DNA of 64,000 nt from Woeseia oceani. GTDB lineage: Bacteria; Pseudomonadota; Gammaproteobacteria; Steroidobacterales; Woeseiaceae. Under the pieces are notes generated by a model that was not told the origin of the DNA, ran no database searches, and was given only the letters and a program-made list of their open reading frames with translations. Below are positions 49,409 to 58,485 of this stretch, piece after piece. Each line of letters begins with the position of its first letter. The first letter of the stretch is position 1. The position numbers were made by a program, and so were the translations under genes. The stretch lies in NCBI RefSeq assembly GCF_001677435.1, contig NZ_CP016268.1:2531001-2595000 (forward strand), written 5' to 3'.

Positions 49409-50326
49409 TTAGCCGCGGCCCCGGGTCTTGGTATTTCCAGGGCGGGCGTTCTTCTCGATGAAGGCGATGATCATGCCGGCAACGTCTTTGCCCGTAGCCT
49501 TCTCAATACCTTCCAGACCCGGGCTGGAATTAACCTCCATCACCACCGGCCCGTGATTCGATCGCAGCAAATCCACACCAGCAACATTAAGCCCCATGAC
49601 GCGCGCCGAACGCACGGCAGTCGACCGTTCCTCCGGCGTAATCTTGATCACTTCGGCGGTTCCGCCGCGATGTAGGTTTGAGCGGAACTCGCCTTCCTTG
49701 CCGGTACGCTTCATCGAAGCAACTACTTTGTCGCCGATCACGAAACAGCGTATGTCCGAGCCGCCGGCTTCCTTGATAAATTCCTGCACCATAAATTCCG
49801 CTTTCAGACCGCGAAAGGCTTCGATCACACTCTCTGCCGCTTTCTGGGTCTCGGCCAGAACTACCCCGACGCCCTGCGTGCCTTCGAGCAGTTTGACAAC
49901 AACCGGTGCACCACCAACAAACTCAAGTAAGTCATTGGTATCGTCAGGGGAATTTGCGAAGCCGGTAATCGGCATGCCTATACCCTTGCGTGACAACAAC
50001 TGCAGTGCCCGCAATTTGTCACGCGAGCGGGTGATAGCCACCGACTCATTGACGGAGTAAACACCCATCATCTCGAATTGTCTTACTACGGCTGTTCCGT
50101 AAAACGATACCGACGCACCTATCCTCGGGATTATCGCATTCAGCCCCTCAATGCTTTGCCCCTTGTAGTGCACACCCGGATTGTGCGCCGTTATATTCAT
50201 GTAACAGCGGCGATGATTGATGACACGCATATCGTGCCCACGCTCTTCACCTGCCTCAAGCAAGCGTTTGGTCGAGTACAGGTTTTTGTTCGTCGACAGG
50301 ATACCGATATTCATTTTCGCGCTCAT
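49409..50326 (-). CDS. rimK: RimK, ATP-grasp ribosomal protein S6 glutamate ligase
   Basis: RimK adds glutamates to the C-terminus of ribosomal protein S6. The 305-residue protein shows the ATP-grasp order: [59 protein letters not shown] and the metal site [15 protein letters not shown]. The start at 50326 is behind AGGAG; another ATG is at 50314. It is the last gene of a rimB-deacylase-rimK group, with a gap of 4 bp to the gene before it. LysX-type ligases are the alternative, but length and the neighbouring rimB argue for RimK. Confidence 0.93.
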   Translation of the reverse strand: MSAKMNIGILSTNKNLYSTKRLLEAGEERGHDMRVINHRRCYMNITAHNPGVHYKGQSIEGLNAIIPRIGASVSFYGTAVVRQFEMMGVYSVNESVAITRSRDKLRALQLLSRKGIGMPITGFANSPDDTNDLLEFVGGAPVVVKLLEGTQGVGVVLAETQKAAESVIEAFRGLKAEFMVQEFIKEAGGSDIRCFVIGDKVVASMKRTGKEGEFRSNLHRGGTAEVIKITPEERSTAVRSARVMGLNVAGVDLLRSNHGPVVMEVNSSPGLEGIEKATGKDVAGMIIAFIEKNARPGNTKTRGRG

Positions 50327-50330
50327 TGTC

Positions 50331-51365
50331 CTACTCCTCGTCGACAGCCTCACGTACACGCTCGTGTCGCGCGGCAAATTGTTCAACCAGATCTTCTGCG
50401 CGTTCAACACTATGGAACGCGGCAATATTGAATAACGCATCGCCTTCATGCGCCAGCGGCAGGTTACTGCGGCCAATCACAATACCATCAAAGCGCGCCA
50501 CTACCGCTTCTTCCCTGCGACCAAGCGGATCACTAATGATCGCCAGCGGCTGTCCTTTGCGAACCGACGCGCCCAGCTCGACTTTGCCAACCACAATACC
50601 GCTGGCTGGCGCACGCGCCCAACTCGTCGACCTGGCAATCACCGGTTCACGTTGCGGGCCCTTGCGGGGTTCCGTCAGCATACCAATGTTACGCATCACA
50701 TTCAGGATGCCACGAATTCCACCGCGTATGCTCAGCTCATCGAAACGCAATGCTTCTCCGGCCTCATAAGTCAGTACCGGCTTACCCATTTCCGATGAGC
50801 AGCCGCGCAATGACCCTTCCCGCACATCCGAGTTTATTATGACCGGGACTCCGAAAGCGCGTGCCAGTTGCAGCGTTTTGGGATCGTCCAGATCAGCACG
50901 AATCTGCGGCAGGTTCGAGCGGTCTATCGCACCCGTATGCAAGTCTATGCCGTAATCGGAACGCTTGACGATCTCGCGAAGAAAAATGCTGGCAAGCCTG
51001 GCCGCAATTGAACCCTTGGCACTGCCCGGAAAGGACCGGTTCAGATCGCGACGATCAGGCAAGTATCTCGACTGGTCCAGAAAGCCATGCACGTTGACGA
51101 TCGGTACAGCAATCAAAGTGCCTCTGATTGAGGACAAACCTTTGCGGCGCAACAAGCGACGCACAATCTCTACTCCGTTCAGTTCATCGCCATGCACCGC
51201 GGCTGACACGAACAAGACCGGCCCCGTGCGACGACCGTTTATTACGTGCACCGGCATGCTCAGTGAGGTTGACGTATACAGATCCGCAATAGGCAAACTG
51301 ACATTGCCGCTCATCCCCGCTTCAATGGTTGTGCCATTGATGGTAATGGGTGAATTCTTGGCCAT
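50331..51365 (-). CDS. M14-family deacylase (succinylglutamate desuccinylase/aspartoacylase-like)
   Basis: This 344-residue zinc hydrolase belongs to the AstE/aspartoacylase branch of the M14 family. The zinc site is HGDE (His58, Glu61) with His143 in DLHTG, and TYEAGEA carries the probable catalytic Glu. A C-terminal beta-rich extension ([11 protein letters not shown] ...) is common in this subgroup. It lies between rimB and rimK in a co-directional cluster with gaps of 8 and 4 bp. It has no agreed role; it could remove or edit glutamyl groups, but that is inference. Confidence 0.85.
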   Translation of the reverse strand: MAKNSPITINGTTIEAGMSGNVSLPIADLYTSTSLSMPVHVINGRRTGPVLFVSAAVHGDELNGVEIVRRLLRRKGLSSIRGTLIAVPIVNVHGFLDQSRYLPDRRDLNRSFPGSAKGSIAARLASIFLREIVKRSDYGIDLHTGAIDRSNLPQIRADLDDPKTLQLARAFGVPVIINSDVREGSLRGCSSEMGKPVLTYEAGEALRFDELSIRGGIRGILNVMRNIGMLTEPRKGPQREPVIARSTSWARAPASGIVVGKVELGASVRKGQPLAIISDPLGRREEAVVARFDGIVIGRSNLPLAHEGDALFNIAAFHSVERAEDLVEQFAARHERVREAVDEE

Positions 51366-51373
51366 CCTGCAAA

Positions 51374-51847
51374 CTATCCTTGTTTCTTGCCTAACCGTCT
51401 GCCTTGTGCAAAAGACAGTTCTGGGTTGACGATGCCGCGGCCAGCAATGGCGGTACGGCCGAGCAACATCCGAAAAAGCATATTGTCCCGCGAGGTCAGA
51501 GTCACCTCAGCTGGCCAGACGCAATCTCCTACCTCAATTGGCGTCGAAATTACCCAACGCTTCTCGCGGTGTCCGCCGGAATCCGACACCATACGTTGAT
51601 CAACGACATCCGCCGTACAGACCACGATTTTGTCGGTGTTCTTCTGCAACGGGTGCATTCTGAAACGCACCTGTGCCCGACCGTCCCCGGTAAATGGTTC
51701 AACGGCGAACGCGTGTAACGTTGAGGTACGTGCACCCGTATCCACTTTGGCTTTGATTCGATCAATCCCCAGGGCCGGCAGGCCCAGCCACTCGCGCCAC
51801 CCAAGGACCAGCAATTCATCGGAAACATTGTTCACAGACTGTCTCAA
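51374..51847 (-). CDS. rimB: RimB-type aspartyl protease (ATP-dependent zinc protease family)
   Basis: This 157-residue protein belongs to the retropepsin-like family long annotated as ATP-dependent zinc protease (DUF785) and includes RimB, which trims or works with RimK. The active-site motif is KVDTGARTSTLHA (Asp36-Thr-Gly), followed by a C-terminal LLGRTAIAGRG. It heads the rimB-deacylase-rimK group. The start, ATG at 51847, lies only 12 bp from the longest possible start of the divergent mscS gene. Confidence 0.88.
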   Translation of the reverse strand: MRQSVNNVSDELLVLGWREWLGLPALGIDRIKAKVDTGARTSTLHAFAVEPFTGDGRAQVRFRMHPLQKNTDKIVVCTADVVDQRMVSDSGGHREKRWVISTPIEVGDCVWPAEVTLTSRDNMLFRMLLGRTAIAGRGIVNPELSFAQGRRLGKKQG

Positions 51848-51859
51848 TGCGCAAAACTG

Positions 51860-52831
51860 ATGATAATGCTATCAGACTTGAATCAGCTTCAACGGTTTTC
51901 CGTTACCATTAACACTGGCAATATGGACGGCGGGCCCATGCAGAAATTCAACAACATCTGGCACTTTCCGCTAATCCCTCTCGGCAGCGACCCGATCACC
52001 GTCGGCGAAATGGTCTTGGTAGCCCTTCTGATCGTAATCGGTTACCTCATTAGCCGACTCATGGAGAAACTTCTGAGCCAGCGACTGGCGCAAACCGAGA
52101 TGCGTCCGGATGCGATCCAAACCCTGCAGCGCATCGTTTTCTATGTACTCATAGTCTGCGTTGCTCTGACCGCGATGAGTCTTCTGCACATCCCCGTGAC
52201 CGCATTCGCGTTTCTTACTGGCGCTATCGCAATCGGGGTGGGCTTCGGCGCCCAGAACATCATTAACAATTTCATCAGCGGCTGGATTCTGATGGTCGAA
52301 CGTCCGGTTCGAATCGATGACTACATTGAAGTCGACGAACATACCGGCGTAGTCGAAAGAATCGGCAACCGTTCAACCCGGATTCGGCGGGTCGACGGCG
52401 TCCACATTCTGGTACCGAACAGTCAGATGCTGGAACGTACCGTCGTCAACTGGACTTTGGTAGACCAACAAATACGCGCAAAGATTCGTGTCGGTGTCGC
52501 CTACGGCACTCCCACACGCAAAGTCGCCGAGCTAATCGAGCAAGCCGTGGTCGCACAAAGTGAGGTGCAACCCGAGCCCGCCCCCACCGTGATATTCGAA
52601 GACTTCGGCGATAGCGCGTTAGTATTCGACGCTTACTTTTGGTGTCTGACAGGTGGCGAACGTGGATTGCGCCGAATTCGCAGCGAAATCCGGCATTCAA
52701 TTACCGAGCTCTTCGACGCGAACGGCATTGTTATTGCGTTTCCACAAGTCGACCTGCACCTTGATGCCGCCAAACCTCTGCAGATCCAAATGGCCCAAGC
52801 CGCCATACCCTCCGCCGACTCTGAGGATTAG
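51860..52831 (+). CDS. MscS-family mechanosensitive ion channel
   Basis: This small-conductance channel protein (323 residues from the first ATG) has three transmembrane segments, with the pore-lining TM3 (TGAIAIGVGFGAQNIINNFISG), and the MscS beta domain (RPVRIDDYIEVDEHTGVVE; VPNSQMLERTVVNWT). The start is uncertain: ATGs at 51860, 51923 and 51938 are all possible and none has a strong ribosome-binding site. The later two leave more room for divergent promoters with rimB and keep the family N-terminus. The gene is followed 5 bp later by corA-like. Confidence 0.9.
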   Translation: MIMLSDLNQLQRFSVTINTGNMDGGPMQKFNNIWHFPLIPLGSDPITVGEMVLVALLIVIGYLISRLMEKLLSQRLAQTEMRPDAIQTLQRIVFYVLIVCVALTAMSLLHIPVTAFAFLTGAIAIGVGFGAQNIINNFISGWILMVERPVRIDDYIEVDEHTGVVERIGNRSTRIRRVDGVHILVPNSQMLERTVVNWTLVDQQIRAKIRVGVAYGTPTRKVAELIEQAVVAQSEVQPEPAPTVIFEDFGDSALVFDAYFWCLTGGERGLRRIRSEIRHSITELFDANGIVIAFPQVDLHLDAAKPLQIQMAQAAIPSADSED

Positions 52832-52836
52832 CCCCT

Positions 52837-53814
52837 ATGTCAGAACTTCGCGCATTGATGTACAACCCGACGGATCAATCCTTGGTAAGCGGCGGCCTGG
52901 AGCTGGTCGAAAGCTGGACCGACGAATCGGGCAACTGGCTGTGGCTCGATTTCCAGGGCCAACCCGATGACACCGAGCGCCGGGTACTCCGCGAGCAGTT
53001 CCAGATATCCAAACTGGCCATGCAAGACGCACACCGGGACAGGCATCCGCCGAAACTCGAAGTCTTCGAGCAATTCCTGTTTATTATGCTGCGGGACCTT
53101 TTGACTGCTTATGAAGACAGCGAACCGGAAGTCGCCGACCTTGCGTTGTTCGTTAGCAACCGGTTCGTCATTACCCGGCACCACGAGCTCATCCCCAGCA
53201 TTGAAAAGGTACAGGAGCTGGTTCGAAATAAACCTTCGTTGATGCAAGCGGGGCCCGCCCACCTGACCTATATCATCAGCCGCACCATCGTGGATGTGTA
53301 TACCCCGGAAGTCATGGAACTCGAACAACACCTGGAAACTCTTGAGGACCGGGTTTACGAAAGCGCCAATGATGATGTGATTGAAAGCCTCAGTCGATAC
53401 AACCGCGCGTTAAAACGGCTACGTCGCCATCTGGTCTATCAGTGCAATGCATTCAGCCAACTTTCACGCACCGGAACCGAGCTGCCACTGGAGCTTAACA
53501 AACACGAGTTCAATGACCTGTTCGAGAATTTGGACCGGCTTGCAAGCCTGTGTCAGTTGAACCAGGAGCTCGCCGTAGACTTGTTAAATACCCACCTGAG
53601 CCTGCTCTCACATCGTCTCAATCAGGTGATGCGGGTGCTGACGATCGCTACCGTGGTCTTTTTGCCGCTTGGCTTGATGGCCGGCTTGTACGGAATGAAC
53701 TTTGAATACATGCCCGAACTAGGCTGGCACTACGGCTACTTCGCGGTGCTTGGCGCGATGGCAACGGTCGCAGTATCGCTGGTCACCACGTTCAAATGGC
53801 GGGGCTGGCTATAG
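52837..53814 (+). CDS. CorA-family divalent-cation (Mg/Ni/Co or Zn) transporter
   Basis: This 325-residue protein has the CorA cytoplasmic alpha/beta and long-helix domain and two C-terminal transmembrane segments, the first ending in the signature YGMNFEYMPEL and a periplasmic loop. A short C-terminal tail, KWRGWL, is basic. Both CorA and ZntB share this motif, so the metal cannot be stated. The gene follows the mscS gene by 5 bp in an apparent two-gene operon. Confidence 0.9.
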   Translation: MSELRALMYNPTDQSLVSGGLELVESWTDESGNWLWLDFQGQPDDTERRVLREQFQISKLAMQDAHRDRHPPKLEVFEQFLFIMLRDLLTAYEDSEPEVADLALFVSNRFVITRHHELIPSIEKVQELVRNKPSLMQAGPAHLTYIISRTIVDVYTPEVMELEQHLETLEDRVYESANDDVIESLSRYNRALKRLRRHLVYQCNAFSQLSRTGTELPLELNKHEFNDLFENLDRLASLCQLNQELAVDLLNTHLSLLSHRLNQVMRVLTIATVVFLPLGLMAGLYGMNFEYMPELGWHYGYFAVLGAMATVAVSLVTTFKWRGWL

Positions 53815-53930
53815 CGCTGTCTGGCCTATAACCCGGTTGATGTCACCGCTCAGAACGGCCGAACCCGGCACAGCGGTCTCGATCGAGCCAGTCCGGCTGA
53901 TTGCGGACTTTCATATCTCAAAATTTCAGG

Positions 53931-53973
53931 AAAAAAAATGCCGGTCAGCGCACGTCATTTCGCACTGACCGGC
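53931..53973 (-). terminator. Rho-independent terminator of the EAL/kinase operon
   Basis: Reading on the minus strand, GCCGGTCAGTGC pairs with GCGCTGACCGGC (one wobble) around a 10-base loop, then eight T residues (A8 at 53931-53938 on the plus strand). It lies 11 bp after the REC-EAL stop. Confidence 0.88.
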
Positions 53974-53983
53974 GAACCGCTCA

Positions 53984-55159
53984 CTACATGCTCGCCGGCA
54001 CATTCCATTCGTTTAGGCGAGCCTCCAACATATTGGCAAGAAGCGGGCGACTGATATAGTTGCCCTGGGCTTTATTGCAGCCAATCTTGCCGAGATACTG
54101 CAGAGTGCGTTGAGATTCGACGCCCTCCGCACAAACGCTGAGCCCCAGTTTCTGCGCAAGCAGCACTGTGGCCTCGATGATCGTTCGAGCTTCACCGCTG
54201 ACGCGACTCTCATGCACCAGAGATGAGTCGATCTTCAACTCATCAAATTTCAGGCGGCACAGTTGTTCGAGCGACGAATAGCTGGTGCCAAATTCATCAA
54301 TCGCCAGCTTGAAGCCCATGGACTTCAAATTGGTCAGCACTTCAACAGCCGCTGTCGAGTAATTCATCGCATTGGCTTCAGAAATTTCGAGCGTCAACGC
54401 CGAGCAATCAACCTGCGCGCGGGTTGCCATCCCAAACAATCGCCGTGGCAGCGATCGGTCAGTTAGCGACGAAGCCGGCAAATTCACCGCAACGCGAAGA
54501 TTGAGTTTCTTTGCGTTCCATACCGACATCTGTTCGATCACTCTGCCTAGCAAACTGTTCGTGATTTCCGGCATCAGCCCGCCATCCTCTGCCAGCCAGC
54601 AAAAGTCTTCAGGCATGATGACGTTGGACTCACTCATGTGCCAGCTGGGAAGCGCCTCAACCTCACTGACCGGCCAGGCCTTGTTAGCAGAGTTGCTGGC
54701 CTTCGGTTGATAGTACGGCCTTATGTCACCGTTCCTGACCGCGTCCTGCAGATCACTTAGAGTCATTTCGGTACGTGACTGTCGAGCGCGCCGAAGTTCG
54801 TTTCGCAGTACATTGAGGAATATCGAAGAACGGGAACTGGCAATCACTGAAAGACCCAAGAACTCCGCCAATTGCTTGGCAGTTTCCAGCGGCCGGCCGG
54901 CATCGTCGCTCGTCAGGACTATCTGTGCTGCCGAATTCTGGTCACGCATGGCTTTCAGGTAATCCAGGCCACCGTTCTCCACAGATTGCAGATCGATCAG
55001 AATAACCGTTGGCGCGAATTTATCGAGTGCGGTGCTGAAAGTCTGCAGACTGTCCGCTGTTTCCCACGAGTACCCGAGACGTCGTGCCACCCGTGAGAAC
55101 TGCCTGCAGGCGTCTTCGGTCATGTCCACAATCAGGAATCTGTTCAGTCTCTTGCTCAT
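53984..55159 (-). CDS. REC-EAL c-di-GMP phosphodiesterase-type regulator
   Basis: This 391-residue protein has a receiver-like domain (residues about 8-125; Asp56 in LIDLQ present) and a C-terminal EAL domain. EAL metal and substrate residues are mostly kept: Glu168 (EAL), Asn226, Glu258, Lys309 (ELKID), Glu345 (CAEGVES) and Gln365. The family's DDFGTG is DEFGTS, with Glu289 in place of the second Asp, and the receiver's conserved C-terminal Lys is replaced near SSR110. Activity may therefore be weakened or altered. It follows the hybrid kinase gene by 3 bp, so it is likely its output. Confidence 0.88.
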   Translation of the reverse strand: MSKRLNRFLIVDMTEDACRQFSRVARRLGYSWETADSLQTFSTALDKFAPTVILIDLQSVENGGLDYLKAMRDQNSAAQIVLTSDDAGRPLETAKQLAEFLGLSVIASSRSSIFLNVLRNELRRARQSRTEMTLSDLQDAVRNGDIRPYYQPKASNSANKAWPVSEVEALPSWHMSESNVIMPEDFCWLAEDGGLMPEITNSLLGRVIEQMSVWNAKKLNLRVAVNLPASSLTDRSLPRRLFGMATRAQVDCSALTLEISEANAMNYSTAAVEVLTNLKSMGFKLAIDEFGTSYSSLEQLCRLKFDELKIDSSLVHESRVSGEARTIIEATVLLAQKLGLSVCAEGVESQRTLQYLGKIGCNKAQGNYISRPLLANMLEARLNEWNVPASM

Positions 55160-55162
55160 AAT

Positions 55163-57661
55163 TCAGGCGTCCAGTATCTCGCGCACTTGTTCAGCGAGTC
55201 GTTGCTTTCTGAATGGCTTACGAATTAGTTCGTAGGGAGAAGTGAGGCCGTCATTGGCCTCGGCCATCGCGGCCTCATTGCCGGAAGTAAGCAATATTCT
55301 GAGATTCGGATTCTGCTTCCGCGCCAGTTCTGCAAGGTCCTGCCCGGACAGGTGCGGCATGGCAAGATCCGTGAACAGCAAATCCACGTGTTCTGTCTGT
55401 AGCAAATGCATGGCAGCCTGGCCGTTTGCTGCTTCCTTTACGCGGTAGCCGAAACTTCGCAGTAAGGCAGAGCTGACACTGCGCACGTCAGAATTGTCAT
55501 CGACGACCAGGATGCTCTCGCCGCCGCCCGTGCACTTTTCCGGTTTCGCTTCCGGAGCGGCAAGTTCACTGACTCTCGGGAGCCGGATACTGACGGTCGT
55601 ACCTTTCTCGGTCTCGCTAGCGATATGCAGCTTGCCGCCGAACGTTTCCACAAACTTCCTGACAACGCTAAGGCCCAGCCCATTCTTGCCCTCGCCAATA
55701 CTCGCGGAATAAAACGGATCCGTTGCATGTCGAAGCACGCCTTTATCCATTCCACACCCGTTGTCAGTAACACTGATACAAACCCAGTCCGTCGCCGAAT
55801 CCACATCAGAACTCTGTTGAGCGACTGGTGCTGGTTCATTGCGCGTAACAATCGTCAACTGACCATGCCCGTTCATCGCTTCCTTTGCGTTGACAGCAAG
55901 ATGCAGAACCGCCGCCTCAAGCTGTAGCGGATCAATATTGACCGTCCAAAGCTCGTCTGCGTAGTCAGTGCGAACATCAATTGTTTCACTCAGACTCCGG
56001 CGCAGCACAGGCTCGATATCCATTAGCAGTCCATTGACATTGATATTCTCGGGTCGCGCATCAGAACGGTCTGCAAATGCCATCATTCGCCGAAGCATGT
56101 CCGAACCTTGCTGACACGCATTCAATGCCGAACGTACGTGCACTTCCCTGGTTGGAACTTCGATGCTTTCATTCAGCATCTCCAAATTGCCGGAAATCAC
56201 CGTTAACAGATTGCTGAATTCATGAGTTAAGCCGTCAGTCAGTCGACTTACGACCTGCAGCTTTTGCATGTCACGCAAGGCCTGTTCGGATTGCACGCGC
56301 TCAGTAATGTCGCGAGAATGAATAGCCGCTCGCAATTCACCGTGCCGACCAAGATAGGCAGTTCCTACTGCTTCAACCAGGCGTTCATCGCCGCCCTGTC
56401 GACAGAGGCGGCAAGTGAAACGATGCGGAGTGCCAGGGCGGGAAAAGCCGGCGCGGATCACCTCGTCGACTGACTCGATGTCATCTCGATGCAGCATACC
56501 GGTCAACTTGGTACCAATCTGACTCGCCACTGGTATACCACTAAGTATTACGCTGGCCGGATTGGTATAGACGATCACGCCATCCGTATCGATAACTGTC
56601 ACAACGTCCAGAGCATGTTCGCAAAGCGATCGGAAATGGGCTTCACTGTCTTCCAGCGCTTCTCGCGCCTGGCGAAGATCACTGACATCCGTGAAAGTGC
56701 CTTCATAGACAACGTCTTCATTGTTCTCGCTTATTACAGCGCGAACGTTAGCCAGCACATGCACTGTGTTGCCATCGCGACGACGCAAAGTAACTTCGAC
56801 ATTGCGTGCCGTGTTATGTACATCCAACTCTGCTTTCAGGAGTTTTCGCTGCTCCGGATCGACATAGATGTCACGAGTACGCGAACACTCGATGAGGTCT
56901 TCGACAGAATCATAACCAAGCATACGGGCAAGCGCCGGATTGGCCGCGATGATGCAACCATCCGCAGCACTGCGATAGACGCCGTCCAGTATATTGTCGA
57001 ACAACGACTGAAAGCGGCGCTCGGAATGACGCAGCGATTTTCGGGCAACGATACTGGATGTGGTTTCCCTTATCGCGACAACGTAATCACTGTCACTTCC
57101 TGCCGGCATTGGCGTTACGCGAATTTCCGCTGGGAATGTTCGGCCTTTGTGACTCCTTATTCGTACAGGAACACCGACGTCCGGTGTTCTGGCGGCTCGT
57201 AGCAGTAAGTCATAGATCAGAGTGTCGTGATCATCAACAACAAAGTCGTCGAAAGGCCGGCCAGACAACAACCGGCCACTGGCTTCCAGCAGCGTTTCGG
57301 CGGAATCGCTGGTCTCCATGATTCGTGCGTGTCTTCCCAGGGTAATGACACTGTCGAATGATGCGGCAAGTAGACAATTGTACTTGCGCCTGCTGCCCTT
57401 CAGTTTGTCGACCGCGAACAGTTCCATCGCCCGGCGGCGCTGCAGCGCAGCACCGGCAACTGAACCGGCAAGCGCAAGCAGGACGGCATAGACGAGGCGC
57501 GAAACAAACGCCCCACCTTCCGGCAGGAGGGCTGTCAACAAATCCCTGTTGGATAGCCAGAACGCGACTCCGGAGTCCAGCAGCCAGAATATGGCCGCAA
57601 ACAGGCATGCCGATCCAAGGATCGGTCCTGTCACTCCAGGTAGGCTGATGTTCCGCGTCAT
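55163..57661 (-). CDS. Hybrid sensor histidine kinase with multiple PAS domains and C-terminal receiver
   Basis: This 832-residue protein has two N-terminal transmembrane segments (15-38, 53-72), three PAS/PAC units (about 95-205, 212-330, 340-455), a HisKA domain with His480 (LTDGLTHEFSNLLTVISGN), a HATPase domain (ISVTDNGCGMD; GLGLSVVRK) and a receiver domain with Asp765 (LLFTDLAMPHLSG). It has no DNA-binding output, so the phosphate must leave through the downstream REC-EAL protein or another relay. The two genes are separated by 3 bp. Confidence 0.92.
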   Translation of the reverse strand: MTRNISLPGVTGPILGSACLFAAIFWLLDSGVAFWLSNRDLLTALLPEGGAFVSRLVYAVLLALAGSVAGAALQRRRAMELFAVDKLKGSRRKYNCLLAASFDSVITLGRHARIMETSDSAETLLEASGRLLSGRPFDDFVVDDHDTLIYDLLLRAARTPDVGVPVRIRSHKGRTFPAEIRVTPMPAGSDSDYVVAIRETTSSIVARKSLRHSERRFQSLFDNILDGVYRSAADGCIIAANPALARMLGYDSVEDLIECSRTRDIYVDPEQRKLLKAELDVHNTARNVEVTLRRRDGNTVHVLANVRAVISENNEDVVYEGTFTDVSDLRQAREALEDSEAHFRSLCEHALDVVTVIDTDGVIVYTNPASVILSGIPVASQIGTKLTGMLHRDDIESVDEVIRAGFSRPGTPHRFTCRLCRQGGDERLVEAVGTAYLGRHGELRAAIHSRDITERVQSEQALRDMQKLQVVSRLTDGLTHEFSNLLTVISGNLEMLNESIEVPTREVHVRSALNACQQGSDMLRRMMAFADRSDARPENINVNGLLMDIEPVLRRSLSETIDVRTDYADELWTVNIDPLQLEAAVLHLAVNAKEAMNGHGQLTIVTRNEPAPVAQQSSDVDSATDWVCISVTDNGCGMDKGVLRHATDPFYSASIGEGKNGLGLSVVRKFVETFGGKLHIASETEKGTTVSIRLPRVSELAAPEAKPEKCTGGGESILVVDDNSDVRSVSSALLRSFGYRVKEAANGQAAMHLLQTEHVDLLFTDLAMPHLSGQDLAELARKQNPNLRILLTSGNEAAMAEANDGLTSPYELIRKPFRKQRLAEQVREILDA

Positions 57662-57831
57662 ATGCCGTTCCGGTACCCAATTACCTCCCGCAACGCGCGG
57701 CAGGTTTCCCAGTCTGGGCTTATTAGGCCTGACGGGAGGACAGGGGGTAATCGGGAATAGGCTGATTTTGCCTGTCGATTTGCCTTAGCTGTGCATCAGG
57801 CCAAATCTGAGCAGACGGGAGTGCCGAACCG

Positions 57832-58485
57832 TCAGTCGTCGAGGGAGATCAGGCCTTGACGTATGGCGTACTTGGTCAGCGCCACTACGGTGTCTATTTC
57901 CAGTTTCAACATGATCTGGCGGCGATGGGTCTCGACCGTCTTGCTGCTGACGTGCAATCGAGCGGCGATATCGCTGGTCTTCTTGCCTTCGGCGAGCAGC
58001 TGCAGAACCTCTCGTTCACGGGCCGACAATGGGTCGATATCATCAGTATTGCCACGGGATATCATCTGCCGGTAATCGTTGACTACGACACCCGCGACAC
58101 CTTCGCCGAGGTAGACATTACCTTGACTAACAGCCTCGACTGCGGCGCTTATTTCTTCGAATGCAGACTCTTTACGCACGTAGCCCAATGCTCCCGCCTG
58201 AAGCATGCCCGAGATGTAACGTTTATCTGAATGCATGGACAACGCAATAATACGCAGCCCGGGCATCTCTGCCAGCATACGCTTGGTGGCATCCATGCCA
58301 TTCAACTCCGGCATGGCGATGTCAATGATCACGACATCCGGGTTCAACTTTCGCGCTAAAGCGAATGCTTCACGACCGTCGCAGGCGGTCCCTATGACCT
58401 GAAAGCGTGGCGGAATATCCAGCAATGCCTTGAGACCGTCACGCACCACCTGGTGATCGTCTGCAATTAGGATTCGTACGGTCAC
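57832..58485 (-). CDS. NarL/LuxR-family response regulator
   Basis: This 217-residue regulator has a receiver domain with Asp55 (VVIIDIAMPELNG) and a LuxR-type helix-turn-helix (AREREVLQLLAEGKKTSDIA). Its ATG overlaps the stop of the MASE1 kinase gene by 4 bp. It closely resembles the regulator at 37672-38307, especially in the C-terminal KYAIRQGL. Target genes are unknown. Confidence 0.93.
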   Translation of the reverse strand: MTVRILIADDHQVVRDGLKALLDIPPRFQVIGTACDGREAFALARKLNPDVVIIDIAMPELNGMDATKRMLAEMPGLRIIALSMHSDKRYISGMLQAGALGYVRKESAFEEISAAVEAVSQGNVYLGEGVAGVVVNDYRQMISRGNTDDIDPLSAREREVLQLLAEGKKTSDIAARLHVSSKTVETHRRQIMLKLEIDTVVALTKYAIRQGLISLDD

